Positions 27,821-35,576 of a stretch of 64,000 nucleotides of DNA are shown one piece after another. The notes beneath the pieces are model-generated. The model made no database searches. It was not told the DNA's origin and saw nothing but the letters and a program-made list of their open reading frames with translations. Source of the stretch: CAZTQN01 sp964615765 (GTDB lineage Bacteria > Planctomycetota > Phycisphaerae > Phycisphaerales > UBA1924). The stretch is from positions 33,018-97,017 of the forward strand of contig CAZTQN010000012.1 of assembly GCA_964615765.1 (NCBI GenBank), given 5' to 3'. Each line of letters begins with the position of its first letter. The first letter of the stretch is position 1. Made by a program: the position numbers and the translations under genes.

Positions 27821-28013
27821 TACGTAGCCAGAGTTTTCCCGAAATACGCGCCGAGGCGTCCATTTTTGAGGAGGAATCATCCATCTGCGGCGACTTGGGG
27901 CGGATAGTGAGCCCGTCCTCCATCGCCCGCCCCGCACAGGGTGAGGCGAGCGGGAAGGGCGCGGGCGGCGGCGGGGTTGAGGGTCGGGCACGGCCCTTCT
28001 CAGGAGAGTCTCA

Positions 28014-30050
28014 ATGCGGATGTGTGTTCAAGCGGCGCGGGCGGTGGTTGCGTGTTCGGCGATCGCGGCCGTGACAGCGCTGGGCGGGGCGGCCTCGGGC
28101 CAGGTGGTCATCTCGCAGGTGTGGGGCGGGGGCGGTTTTATCGGGAGCGGGCCGAACGCCGACACGGTTGAGCTGTTCAACGCGGGCACCAGCCCGGTGT
28201 CGCTGGCGGGCCTGAGCCTGCAGTATCGCGGCGGGACGAGCACGGCGGCGATCAACCCCGCGTTCGGGCTGTTTGCCCTGAGCGGGACGATCCAGCCCAA
28301 GCAGTACTTCCTGGTGCGGCTGGAGAACCCGACGGCGACGGGCTTCGCGACCGACACGCCGGACCAGACTTTCACCGCGATCGACCCGATCAGCGTGAAC
28401 CGCGGGCAGTTGTTCCTGGTGCAGGGCACGGCGGCGCTGGCGGCGGGGTGCCCGGCCGGGCTGAACGGGAACACGGCGATCCTCGACTTCCTCGGGTACG
28501 GGCGCGGGTTCAACAACGACAACTCGGACTGCCCGGGCACGTTCTGCGCCGTCTGCCGCGAGGGCACGAGCTCCGCGGATAACGCGCCGGGCGGAACGTC
28601 GAGCAGCAGCGCGGTGTGGATCCGTCGCAGGTGCGGCGGTCTGCAGGACACCAACAACAACTTCAACGACTGGGAACGTGTTGGCCCCGGCGTGAGCGCG
28701 CCCTCGGCGTTCCGCAACTCGGCCTCGCCCGCGAACACCTCCGGCGTGAGCATCACGCCCGGGCCCGTCGGGGCGTCGGCGTTCCCCGGTCAGAGCCTGA
28801 GCATCACCGCGACGGCCAGCAGCGACTGCGGGACCGTCACGGGCGTGAGCGTGAACCTCACCCCGATCGGCGGGTCGGCGAATCAGGCGCTCGCGTTGGT
28901 GGGCGTGAACCAGTTCGCGCTGACGACGACCGTCGGCGCGGGCATCACGCCGGGCGTGAAGACGCTGGTGCTGACGGCGACGGCGGCAGGTGGACTGACG
29001 AGCTCGGCGAGCCTGGACGTCATCGTGCGGACCAGCAACGACGAGTGCGCGGGCGCGATCACGCTGACGGGCTCCGGGCCGTACGCGTGGTCGAACATCG
29101 GCGGGACGACCGGCACCGACGGGCAGGGCTTCAGCGGGTGCGACAACGGCGGGTCGCTGACGGGCCCGATCGAGTCGGACGTGTGGTACCGGTGGACGGC
29201 GCCGGCCTCGGGCGAGTTCACGGTGTCGACGATCGGCAGCGTGGGCGCGGTGCAGCCGGGCGACCGGTTTGATGCGCGGATCGCCGTGTACGCCGACGGG
29301 TGCCCGCCCGGGCTGCCGCTGGCGTGCAACGACGACGCGACGTTGCCGGACGGTCCGGCGGCGCGGACGAGCTTTGCGGCGAGCGCGGGCGTGACGTACC
29401 TGATCCAGATCGGCGCGGACGACCCGCAGACGTTCACCGGCCAGGGTGTGCTGACCTTCACCGCCGGTGCGGCGGGCGCGTGCTGCTTCGGCGACGCGCA
29501 GTGCACGCAGGTGGCGTCGGCGGCGGACTGCTTGGCGCTGAACGGGACGTTCCAGGACACGGGCTCGACGTGCGCGAACGAAGTGTGCCCCGGCTTCCCG
29601 GGCGCGTGCTGCTTCACGGACTTCATCAGCGGACTGCCGGCGTGCAACGTGACGGACCGGTTCTTCTGCACGCAGGTGCTGCAGGGCCAGTTCGGGCTCG
29701 GGCTGACGTGCGATCCGGACCCGTGCCCGCTCGCGACGACGGGGCGGTGCTGCGTCGGGGCGCGGTGCGTGATCACGGATGAGGCGGCGTGCACCGCGGG
29801 CGGCGGGCTGGCTGGGACGGCGTTCGCCGTCGGCGGGCTGGACTGCAACACCGCGACGATCCTGAACACGCCGTGCTGCTTCGCGGACTACAACAAGCAG
29901 GGCGGGATCTCGGTGCAGGACATCTTCGACTTCCTGACCGACTACTTCACGGGCTCGGTGAACGCGAACGTGGCGGGCGATGGGACCACCCCGCCGAGCG
30001 TGCAGGACATCTTCGACTACCTGACGGCGTACTTCGCCGGCGGGTGCTGA
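28014..30050 (+). CDS. Lamin-tail domain protein with Cys modules and GC-type dockerin
   Basis: 678 residues; ATG at 28014 with AGGAG seven bases upstream. Signal peptide RAVVACSAIAAVTALGG ... ASGQ. The first 200 mature residues form a lamin-tail (LTD) domain: VVISQVWGGGG, DTVELFNAGTSPVSLAGLSL, PKQYFLVRLENP, ILDFLGYGRG and SSSAVWIRR. An Ig-like domain is followed by a beta-sandwich (SNDECAGA ... ESDVWYRWTA ... PLACNDDA), three six-cysteine modules and a dockerin ending GGC. LTD domains occur in many secreted bacterial proteins, often beside nucleases or phosphatases; none is present here. Same strand and cluster as the previous genes; a strong terminator follows 41 bases after the stop. Confidence 0.86.
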   Translation: MRMCVQAARAVVACSAIAAVTALGGAASGQVVISQVWGGGGFIGSGPNADTVELFNAGTSPVSLAGLSLQYRGGTSTAAINPAFGLFALSGTIQPKQYFLVRLENPTATGFATDTPDQTFTAIDPISVNRGQLFLVQGTAALAAGCPAGLNGNTAILDFLGYGRGFNNDNSDCPGTFCAVCREGTSSADNAPGGTSSSSAVWIRRRCGGLQDTNNNFNDWERVGPGVSAPSAFRNSASPANTSGVSITPGPVGASAFPGQSLSITATASSDCGTVTGVSVNLTPIGGSANQALALVGVNQFALTTTVGAGITPGVKTLVLTATAAGGLTSSASLDVIVRTSNDECAGAITLTGSGPYAWSNIGGTTGTDGQGFSGCDNGGSLTGPIESDVWYRWTAPASGEFTVSTIGSVGAVQPGDRFDARIAVYADGCPPGLPLACNDDATLPDGPAARTSFAASAGVTYLIQIGADDPQTFTGQGVLTFTAGAAGACCFGDAQCTQVASAADCLALNGTFQDTGSTCANEVCPGFPGACCFTDFISGLPACNVTDRFFCTQVLQGQFGLGLTCDPDPCPLATTGRCCVGARCVITDEAACTAGGGLAGTAFAVGGLDCNTATILNTPCCFADYNKQGGISVQDIFDFLTDYFTGSVNANVAGDGTTPPSVQDIFDYLTAYFAGGC

Positions 30051-30091
30051 GCCGACGATGATGATGGCTCCGGATGTTCGGGCGTAGTTCT

Positions 30092-30128
30092 CCGCACCCC
30101 GCCGGTTCGGCGGGGTGCGGTGTTTTTT
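30092..30128 (+). terminator. Strong Rho-independent terminator
   Basis: Perfect 13-bp stem (30092-30104 with 30108-30120), loop GTT, then TGTTTTTT. Confidence 0.92.
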
Positions 30129-30169
30129 GGTTCTTGCGGGGCCGCAACCCCGGCTGGCAGCGTGTCGAA

Positions 30170-31507
30170 ATGGAAGCGATGGCACAGCACTCAGATGTGT
30201 TTCGGGGCGACGGGAAGCTCAGCGCGGGAACGGCGGGACCACCCGTTAGGCATGCGTGCGGACGTCCCTCGTGCGGCACGCCCTCGCGGCGGGCGGGGTG
30301 GACCCGGGCGGTCGGCCTGATCGTGGCGACGGCGGGCGGGGTTGCGGTCGGCGGGGTCGGCGCGGCAGACGCGGCGCCGGTGCCGATCGGGACGATCGGG
30401 GACAGTCTGACCGACGAGACGACGGGCCTGCCGTTCTCGTACGTGCGGTCATGGTCGCAGATTCTGGAAGCGCGGGACGCGATCGAGCTTGGGCCGACGG
30501 CGGCGGAGGCCGGGCTTGAGGGCCCGGCTGGGTGGGGCGGGCCGCGGGGCGCGGGGTTTCGCAACAACTGGGCGCTCGCGGGGGCGCGGACGTCGGACGC
30601 GTTGCGGGACGGGCAGGCGCACGGGCTGGTGCGTGAGTCACGCGCGACAGGTGTAACGCACGCCGTGGTGTTCCTGGGCGTAAACGACTGGAGCTCGTGG
30701 TTTCAACACGAAGGCTTCGGCTGGGTGTATTACGACTTGTACCTGGGCACGCTGGCGGATGATCGACTGGAGGCCTACATCGATGCGCGCATCGGCGCGT
30801 ACCGAGTGATCCTCGACACGCTGACCGCGGGACGGATCAATCCGCTCGTGTGCACCGTGCCGGACTTCAGCGTGTGCCCGCACACGCAGACGGTGTTCAC
30901 AGAGGTGCAGGGGTTGACGCGCGTACGTGCGGCGGTAACGCGCTACAACGCGCGGCTGCGCCTGCTCGCCGCCGAGTATGACGCGGGCGTGCTCGACATG
31001 GCCGGGCTGTTCGATCGGATCTTCGGCACGCCGGAGAGCCCGCGGACGACGATGACGCTTGCAGGGCACACAGTGCGGCTGCGTGATCGCGACACACCGA
31101 CGGGCGAGGACGCGCTGGCGGCGTGGTCGCACGACGGGCTACACCCGGGAACGTTGGTGCAGGGAGTCATGGCGTCGGCCGTGGCGACGGGGCTGCGCGG
31201 GGCCTATGGCGTGAACGTGCCGGCACCGAGCGACGCGGAGATCGCTGGCCTAGTCGGGCTGCCGGCGCTCGTGGGGCCGACGCTGCGAGAGCAGCTCGGG
31301 GCGATGGAAGACCTAGTCAGCGCGCCGCGATGGGCGCAGTGTCCCGCGGAGTTCGACTGGCGGCGCGGCGTGTCGACGGGCGACCTGTTCGTGTACCTCG
31401 GCACGTGGTACTCCGGTGACCTGCGCGCGGATGTTGACGCGAGTGGAACGCTCGGCGTGACTGACATCATCACGTACCTCGCGATCTGGTTCGCCGGATG
31501 CCCGTGA
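30170..31507 (+). CDS. Exported SGNH/GDSL hydrolase with dockerin-like end
   Basis: About 445 residues. The frame is open from 30074, but that ATG precedes the terminator of the previous gene, so the ATG at 30170 or 30179 is preferred; none has a convincing ribosome-binding site. A signal peptide lies some way in (RAVGLIVATAGGVAVGG ... ADAAP). SGNH hydrolase blocks are complete: GTIGDSLTDE (nucleophile Ser, about residue 79), VVFLGVNDWSS (block III Asn) and WSHDGLHPG (block V Asp and His). It is probably an extracellular esterase, possibly acting on polysaccharide acetyl groups. The C-terminus carries a divergent dockerin (CPAEFDWRRGVSTGDLFVYL; DVDASGTLGVTDIITYLAIW) ending FAGCP, so one residue follows the Gly-Cys. 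Confidence 0.85.
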   Translation: MEAMAQHSDVFRGDGKLSAGTAGPPVRHACGRPSCGTPSRRAGWTRAVGLIVATAGGVAVGGVGAADAAPVPIGTIGDSLTDETTGLPFSYVRSWSQILEARDAIELGPTAAEAGLEGPAGWGGPRGAGFRNNWALAGARTSDALRDGQAHGLVRESRATGVTHAVVFLGVNDWSSWFQHEGFGWVYYDLYLGTLADDRLEAYIDARIGAYRVILDTLTAGRINPLVCTVPDFSVCPHTQTVFTEVQGLTRVRAAVTRYNARLRLLAAEYDAGVLDMAGLFDRIFGTPESPRTTMTLAGHTVRLRDRDTPTGEDALAAWSHDGLHPGTLVQGVMASAVATGLRGAYGVNVPAPSDAEIAGLVGLPALVGPTLREQLGAMEDLVSAPRWAQCPAEFDWRRGVSTGDLFVYLGTWYSGDLRADVDASGTLGVTDIITYLAIWFAGCP

Positions 31508-31582
31508 CTCGGCGCGCTTGATCGCGGCTCGCGACGACGGGCGGAGGTCGCGGGGCGGGTGCGATGATGTTGATCCCGCGGC

Positions 31583-32272
31583 TTACTTGGCCAGGCGGTC
31601 GGGCACGGTGACCTGCATGCTGGCCCAGGTCTTGTCGATCGAGCAGATCTTGTCGTCGATCATGCCGATGGCGCCGCCGATGCGCTTGATCTCGATGGCG
31701 TTGAGATCGGTGGACATCGAGGAGCCCTTCTTCGGGAAGGCGATCCACAGGCGGCCGTTGGGCTTCATGCTCTTGGACAGCGGCCCGAGGCGAGCGGTGA
31801 GCATCTTGGCGGTGGGGACGAAGAGGACGGCGACATCGAACTCCACGCCGCGGCGGGCGGCGGTGTGGATGTCGACCCCGTCGGGCGGGTTGAGTTCGTT
31901 CATGAAGCCGGCGGGGGCGTCGGTGACGACCATGGTGTGGCCGGCGGCGATCCCGAGGCGGTCGGCGATGGTGTCGATCTTTTCCGGCGCCGGTGCGGGC
32001 GCCGGCTTGGGCGCGGGCTTGCTGGCGGCGGGCTTGGGCGCGGGGGCGGGCTTGGCGGCGGGCGCGGGCTTTACCGCCGCGGCCTTGGCGCCGTTCTTCT
32101 CAGACGCACCGTTCTTCTCCGGCGTGCCGTTCTTGGCGGCGCCGTTCTTCGCCTCCGCGGGCTTCGCGTCGCCGCTCTTGGGCGATGCGTCCTTGCCGGG
32201 CTTCTTGGGCGCAGAGAGGGCGCCGTTCTTGCCGGCGGGGGCGGATTTGGTCTTGGCGGTGGTGGAGGCCAT
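31583..32272 (-). CDS. DUF3052 family protein with histone H1-like tail
   Basis: 229 residues. The C-terminal 130 residues fit the DUF3052 family: KIDTIADRLGIAAGHTMVVT, DAPAGF, FDVAVLFVPTAKML, GRLWIAFPKKGSSMSTDLN and CSIDKTWASMQV. The first ~95 residues are a low-complexity Lys/Ala/Pro tail (KNGAAKNG, PAPKPAASKPAPKP), resembling H1-like bacterial tails and possibly binding nucleic acid; family members normally lack it. The ATG lies nine bases after the HIT gene stop, so the two are probably in one operon with murA. Function of DUF3052 is unknown. Confidence 0.82.
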   Translation of the reverse strand: MASTTAKTKSAPAGKNGALSAPKKPGKDASPKSGDAKPAEAKNGAAKNGTPEKNGASEKNGAKAAAVKPAPAAKPAPAPKPAASKPAPKPAPAPAPEKIDTIADRLGIAAGHTMVVTDAPAGFMNELNPPDGVDIHTAARRGVEFDVAVLFVPTAKMLTARLGPLSKSMKPNGRLWIAFPKKGSSMSTDLNAIEIKRIGGAIGMIDDKICSIDKTWASMQVTVPDRLAK

Positions 32273-32281
32273 GGTGGACCA

Positions 32282-32755
32282 TTATTGGTCTGGACCTAGC
32301 CCCGCGTCGCGGAGCCGACGGATGAAGTCTCGGGCTCGCTCGGGCGAAACGCCGCAATCCAGTTCGGCTGCCGGACGGGTCCAGACGGTACTTCCGGGGT
32401 CCGGATCGGCCGGGTGGGCGTACCGCGGGATGATGTGCCAGTGGACGTGGGGGACGACGTTACCGAGGTTTTCGTAGTTCAGGCGGCGGGGCGCGAACGC
32501 CGCCCGGATCGCGTCGGCGACGTCCATGACGTCGTCCCACAAGTCACGCTGGAGCGCCCGCGGCATGGCGTCGAGATGCTCGGCGTGCTCGTCGACAAAC
32601 ACGGAACACCAGCCGGGATAGGCCTGGTGCTTGTGCAACAGGACGTAGGACACCCGCAGGCGGGTGATGCAGAGCGGATCGTCGCCGGCGCGGGCGCGGG
32701 CGAGGCGGGCGCAGGCGGGGCAGTGGGCGGATTTTGGCTCGGACGAGGGGTTCAC
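32282..32755 (-). CDS. HIT family protein (nucleotide hydrolase/transferase)
   Basis: 157 residues from a GTG start nine bases after the murA stop codon. The histidine triad is complete in NVVPHVHWHIIPRY (HxHxH), preceded by the helix NYENLGN typical of Fhit/HinT-like proteins. The N-terminal CPACARL together with the triad may bind zinc, as in some bacterial HIT proteins. HIT enzymes hydrolyse nucleoside phosphoramidates or dinucleotides. It probably forms an operon murA-HIT-DUF3052. Confidence 0.9.
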   Translation of the reverse strand: MNPSSEPKSAHCPACARLARARAGDDPLCITRLRVSYVLLHKHQAYPGWCSVFVDEHAEHLDAMPRALQRDLWDDVMDVADAIRAAFAPRRLNYENLGNVVPHVHWHIIPRYAHPADPDPGSTVWTRPAAELDCGVSPERARDFIRRLRDAGLGPDQ

Positions 32756-32764
32756 TGGACCCCC

Positions 32765-34174
32765 TCACACCCCCGCCGGTTCCGCGGCGGGGGCTTTGGT
32801 TTCGCTGACGCGCTGGATCTCGGCGCCGAGCAGGCGGAGGCGTTCTTCCATCTGCTCGTAGCCGCGGTCGAGGTGGTAGACGCGGCTGACGGTCGTCTGG
32901 CCTTCGGCGGCGAGGCCGGCGAGGACGAGCCCCGCGCTCGCGCGGAGGTCGCTGGCCATGACGGGGGCGCCGATGAGGCGGCGGACGCCGGTGACGACGG
33001 CGGTTGGGCCCTGGCGGGTGATCTTGGCGCCCATGCGGCTGAGTTCGGCGACGTGGAGGAAGCGTTCGGGGTAGATGCGTTCGGTGATGACGCTGTTGCC
33101 GTCGGCGATGGTGAGCAGGGCCATGGTCTGGGCCTGCAGGTCGGTGGGGAAGCCGGGGTGGGGCTGGGTGGTGACGTCGATGGCGCGGAGCAGGCGGGAG
33201 CAGGTAACGCGGACGCTGGCGCGGAGGGGGTCGGTCGGGCGGCCGGGCTCGGGGGCGAGGGTTTCGAAGTTGACGCCGATGCGTTCGAGCGCGTCGGCGA
33301 TGGCGAGCATGGCGTCGAGGGGGCAGTTGTCGAGGGTGATGTCGCCGTTGGTGATGGCGGCGGCGGCCATGTAGGTGCCGGCCTCGATGCGGTCGGCCAT
33401 GACGCGGTGCTCGCACCCGGCGAGTTCTTCGACGCCGTCGATGACGATGCGCGGGGAGCCGGCGCCGCGGATGCGGGCGCCCATGGCGATGAGGGCCTTG
33501 GCGAGGTCGACGACCTCGGGCTCGCAGGCGGCGCTCTCGATGATGGTCTGGCCCTCGGCGAGGGTGGCGGCGGACATGACGTTGGCGGTGCCGAGGACGG
33601 TGGAGCCGAAGGGCCCGCCGAGGAAGATGCGGGCGCCCTTGAGGCGGCCGCCGGACCCGGGCTTGCCGCCGGGGACGCGGGCGACGATGTCACCCTGGTG
33701 GAGCTGGATGTCGGCGCCGAGGGCGCGGAGCCCGCGGAGGTGGAGGTCGACGGGGCGGTCGCCGATGGCGCAGCCGCCGGGCATGCTGACGCGGGCGTAG
33801 CCGCGGCGGGCGAGCATGGGCCCGAGGGTGGAGATGCTGGCCCGCATGGTTTTGACGATGTCGTAGCGGGCGTGGCTCTGGGATTCGTCCTGAGCCTGGA
33901 TGACCATCACGCCGCCGGGGCTGTCGATGCTGGCGGTGGGCGCGTGCTCGACGCGGCAGCCGAGTTCGACCAGGAGGCGGGCCATGTTGTCGATGTCGGC
34001 GAGCTGGGCGACATCGCGGAGCATGACGGGGCGGTCGGTGAGGAGGGCCGCGGCCATGATGGGGAGGGCGGCGTTTTTGGAGCCCTTGACGTTGAGGCGT
34101 CCGCAGAGCCGCTTGCCGCCGGTGATGACGAACTGGTCCACGACGCGAGAGCCTTTCTGCCCGTGCCCGTCCAT
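32765..34174 (-). CDS. murA: UDP-N-acetylglucosamine 1-carboxyvinyltransferase MurA
   Basis: 469 residues from the ATG at 34174; the frame is open upstream but that sequence is not MurA-like. It catalyses the first committed step of peptidoglycan synthesis, transfer of enolpyruvate from PEP to UDP-GlcNAc. The catalytic Lys-Asn pair (KGSKNAALPIMAA, K33-N34) and the active-site Cys (SMPGGCAIGDRP, C135) are present, so a fosfomycin-sensitive form is expected. The protein is somewhat longer than E. coli MurA (419). The gene supports the presence of a peptidoglycan wall, in agreement with the L,D-transpeptidase elsewhere in the window. Confidence 0.95.
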   Translation of the reverse strand: MDGHGQKGSRVVDQFVITGGKRLCGRLNVKGSKNAALPIMAAALLTDRPVMLRDVAQLADIDNMARLLVELGCRVEHAPTASIDSPGGVMVIQAQDESQSHARYDIVKTMRASISTLGPMLARRGYARVSMPGGCAIGDRPVDLHLRGLRALGADIQLHQGDIVARVPGGKPGSGGRLKGARIFLGGPFGSTVLGTANVMSAATLAEGQTIIESAACEPEVVDLAKALIAMGARIRGAGSPRIVIDGVEELAGCEHRVMADRIEAGTYMAAAAITNGDITLDNCPLDAMLAIADALERIGVNFETLAPEPGRPTDPLRASVRVTCSRLLRAIDVTTQPHPGFPTDLQAQTMALLTIADGNSVITERIYPERFLHVAELSRMGAKITRQGPTAVVTGVRRLIGAPVMASDLRASAGLVLAGLAAEGQTTVSRVYHLDRGYEQMEERLRLLGAEIQRVSETKAPAAEPAGV

Positions 34175-34537
34175 GGAGTCGGGTGAGGGGGCGGAGGGGG
34201 AGAGTGGGAGAACCGGCGCGATCGTCCGTGAGGGGCCGGCGTGGGAGCGATGATCGGACGTCGCCCGCCGACGCCAGCAAACAAAATAGACCGGGATTTG
34301 CGGGCGCGTATGCGGCGCAGACGGCACACGCGTCAGGGGCAAGCCGCTTCGCCCGGGCGGCGTGGTTGACGGGGTGGCACGGGGTGGCGGCGAATCGCAC
34401 GGTTAGGGGCGAGTGCTTGCCCGAACGCCGGGCAAGGCGCGGGGACCGCCGGGCGGTTTCCCGCGAGGCCGGGATCGGCGGCGATGTGCCGCCTGACCGA
34501 CCGCCCGCCAGGCCCGGGAGCGAGGCGCAGGACGCCC
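34175..34537. other. Divergent intergenic region murA / fibro-slime gene
   Basis: No gene is supported. The only AT-rich patch, CAAACAAAATAGA (34278-34290), offers a weak -10-like TATTTT on the minus strand for murA; its -35 partner is poor. AGGA at 34529-34532 is the likely ribosome-binding site of the plus-strand gene. Confidence 0.35.
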
Positions 34538-35476
34538 ATGAAACGCATGACCGAATCGTATCGTCTGGCCCCGGCGTGCCTGGTCGCCGCCGTGTTGGTC
34601 ACCACCGGGGGTCTGGCCGTCAGCGCCAACGGTCTGCAGCAGCAGGCCAGCAGCGCGGCGTCGGAGCTGCCGTCGTCGATCACGCTGACCGGTCTGGTCC
34701 GCGACTTCCGCCCCAGGACGGTGACGGGCGGTCACCCGGACTTTGAACGCCAGCCCACCGGCGGGTTCGGGCACTATGTCGGGTCGGTCGAGGATCAGCT
34801 CGACGCGGACGGCAAGCCGCGGTTCGCCTCGACGGGCTTCCGCGTCGCGACGCAGCGCACCGATAGCGCCCGGCGCAACATCATGCCGGTGACCAAGTCG
34901 TACATCGCCTCGCGCCAGGGCGACGCGGCCGGGTCGGTCGCGTCCTCGGCGGGCGGGTCTTTGACGACGGCGGCGTCGTTCGCGCAGTGGTTCCGCGACA
35001 CGCCGGGCGTCAACGTCTCCAAGACCATCCCGCTCCGCCTGGTCCGTCAGGGCTCGAGCAACATCTACTCGTTCTCCGACCGGACCGACTCGACGTACTC
35101 GGCCCGCGGCGGGTTCTTCCCCATCGACGGCGACCTGTTCAACGACGCCCGCTCGGGGCACAACTTCGGGTTCACCTTCGAGCTCGACACCACCTTCGTC
35201 TACAGCCAGGGCACCGGGCAGTCGTTCACGTTCACCGGTGACGACGACGTGTGGGTGTTCATCGACGGCAAACTGGTCGTCGACATCGGCGGGGTGCACG
35301 GGGCCATCAGCCAGACCATCGACCTGGACCGCCTGAACTGGCTGGAAAACGGCAAGCGGTACGGGCTGAAGCTCTTCTTCGCCGAGCGCCACGTGACGCA
35401 GTCCAACGTGCGCATCGATACCACCATCAACCTCCAGAACGCGGAGCTGCCGGTCAGCAGCGGTCTGGCGGACTGA
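34538..35476 (+). CDS. Exported fibro-slime domain protein
   Basis: 312 residues from the ATG at 34538. Signal peptide RLAPACLVAAVLVTTGGLAVSA. The body is a PA14-like fibro-slime domain: SITLTGLVRDFR, HPDFERQP, GGFFPIDGDLFND, HNFGFTFELDTTFVY, FTFTGDDDVWVFIDGKLVVD, IGGVHG and YGLKLFFAERH. This domain is known from Fibrobacter fibro-slime proteins and Dictyostelium spore-coat-like proteins, where it is thought to bind carbohydrate. No dockerin is attached, unlike the other exported proteins here. A terminator follows. Confidence 0.88.
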   Translation: MKRMTESYRLAPACLVAAVLVTTGGLAVSANGLQQQASSAASELPSSITLTGLVRDFRPRTVTGGHPDFERQPTGGFGHYVGSVEDQLDADGKPRFASTGFRVATQRTDSARRNIMPVTKSYIASRQGDAAGSVASSAGGSLTTAASFAQWFRDTPGVNVSKTIPLRLVRQGSSNIYSFSDRTDSTYSARGGFFPIDGDLFNDARSGHNFGFTFELDTTFVYSQGTGQSFTFTGDDDVWVFIDGKLVVDIGGVHGAISQTIDLDRLNWLENGKRYGLKLFFAERHVTQSNVRIDTTINLQNAELPVSSGLAD

Positions 35477-35511
35477 TCACCGACCTCCTGGTTCGGGCTC
35501 ATGCTGTGCCG

Positions 35512-35547
35512 AGCGCCCGGGTCTTCACGGCCCGGGCGTTCGTTTTT
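35512..35547 (+). terminator. Rho-independent terminator
   Basis: CGCCCGGG (35514-35521) pairs with CCCGGGCG (35531-35538), extended by a G:T and an A:T pair; TTTTT at 35543-35547. Confidence 0.8.
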
Positions 35548-35576
35548 GTTCTCGGGGCTGTTGAGACCGGCGCGAT

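Noticed and set aside
34175..34342. 56-residue N-terminal extension of MurA
   Set aside because: The extra sequence is Arg/Pro/Ser-rich, has no MurA similarity and lies in a divergent promoter region.
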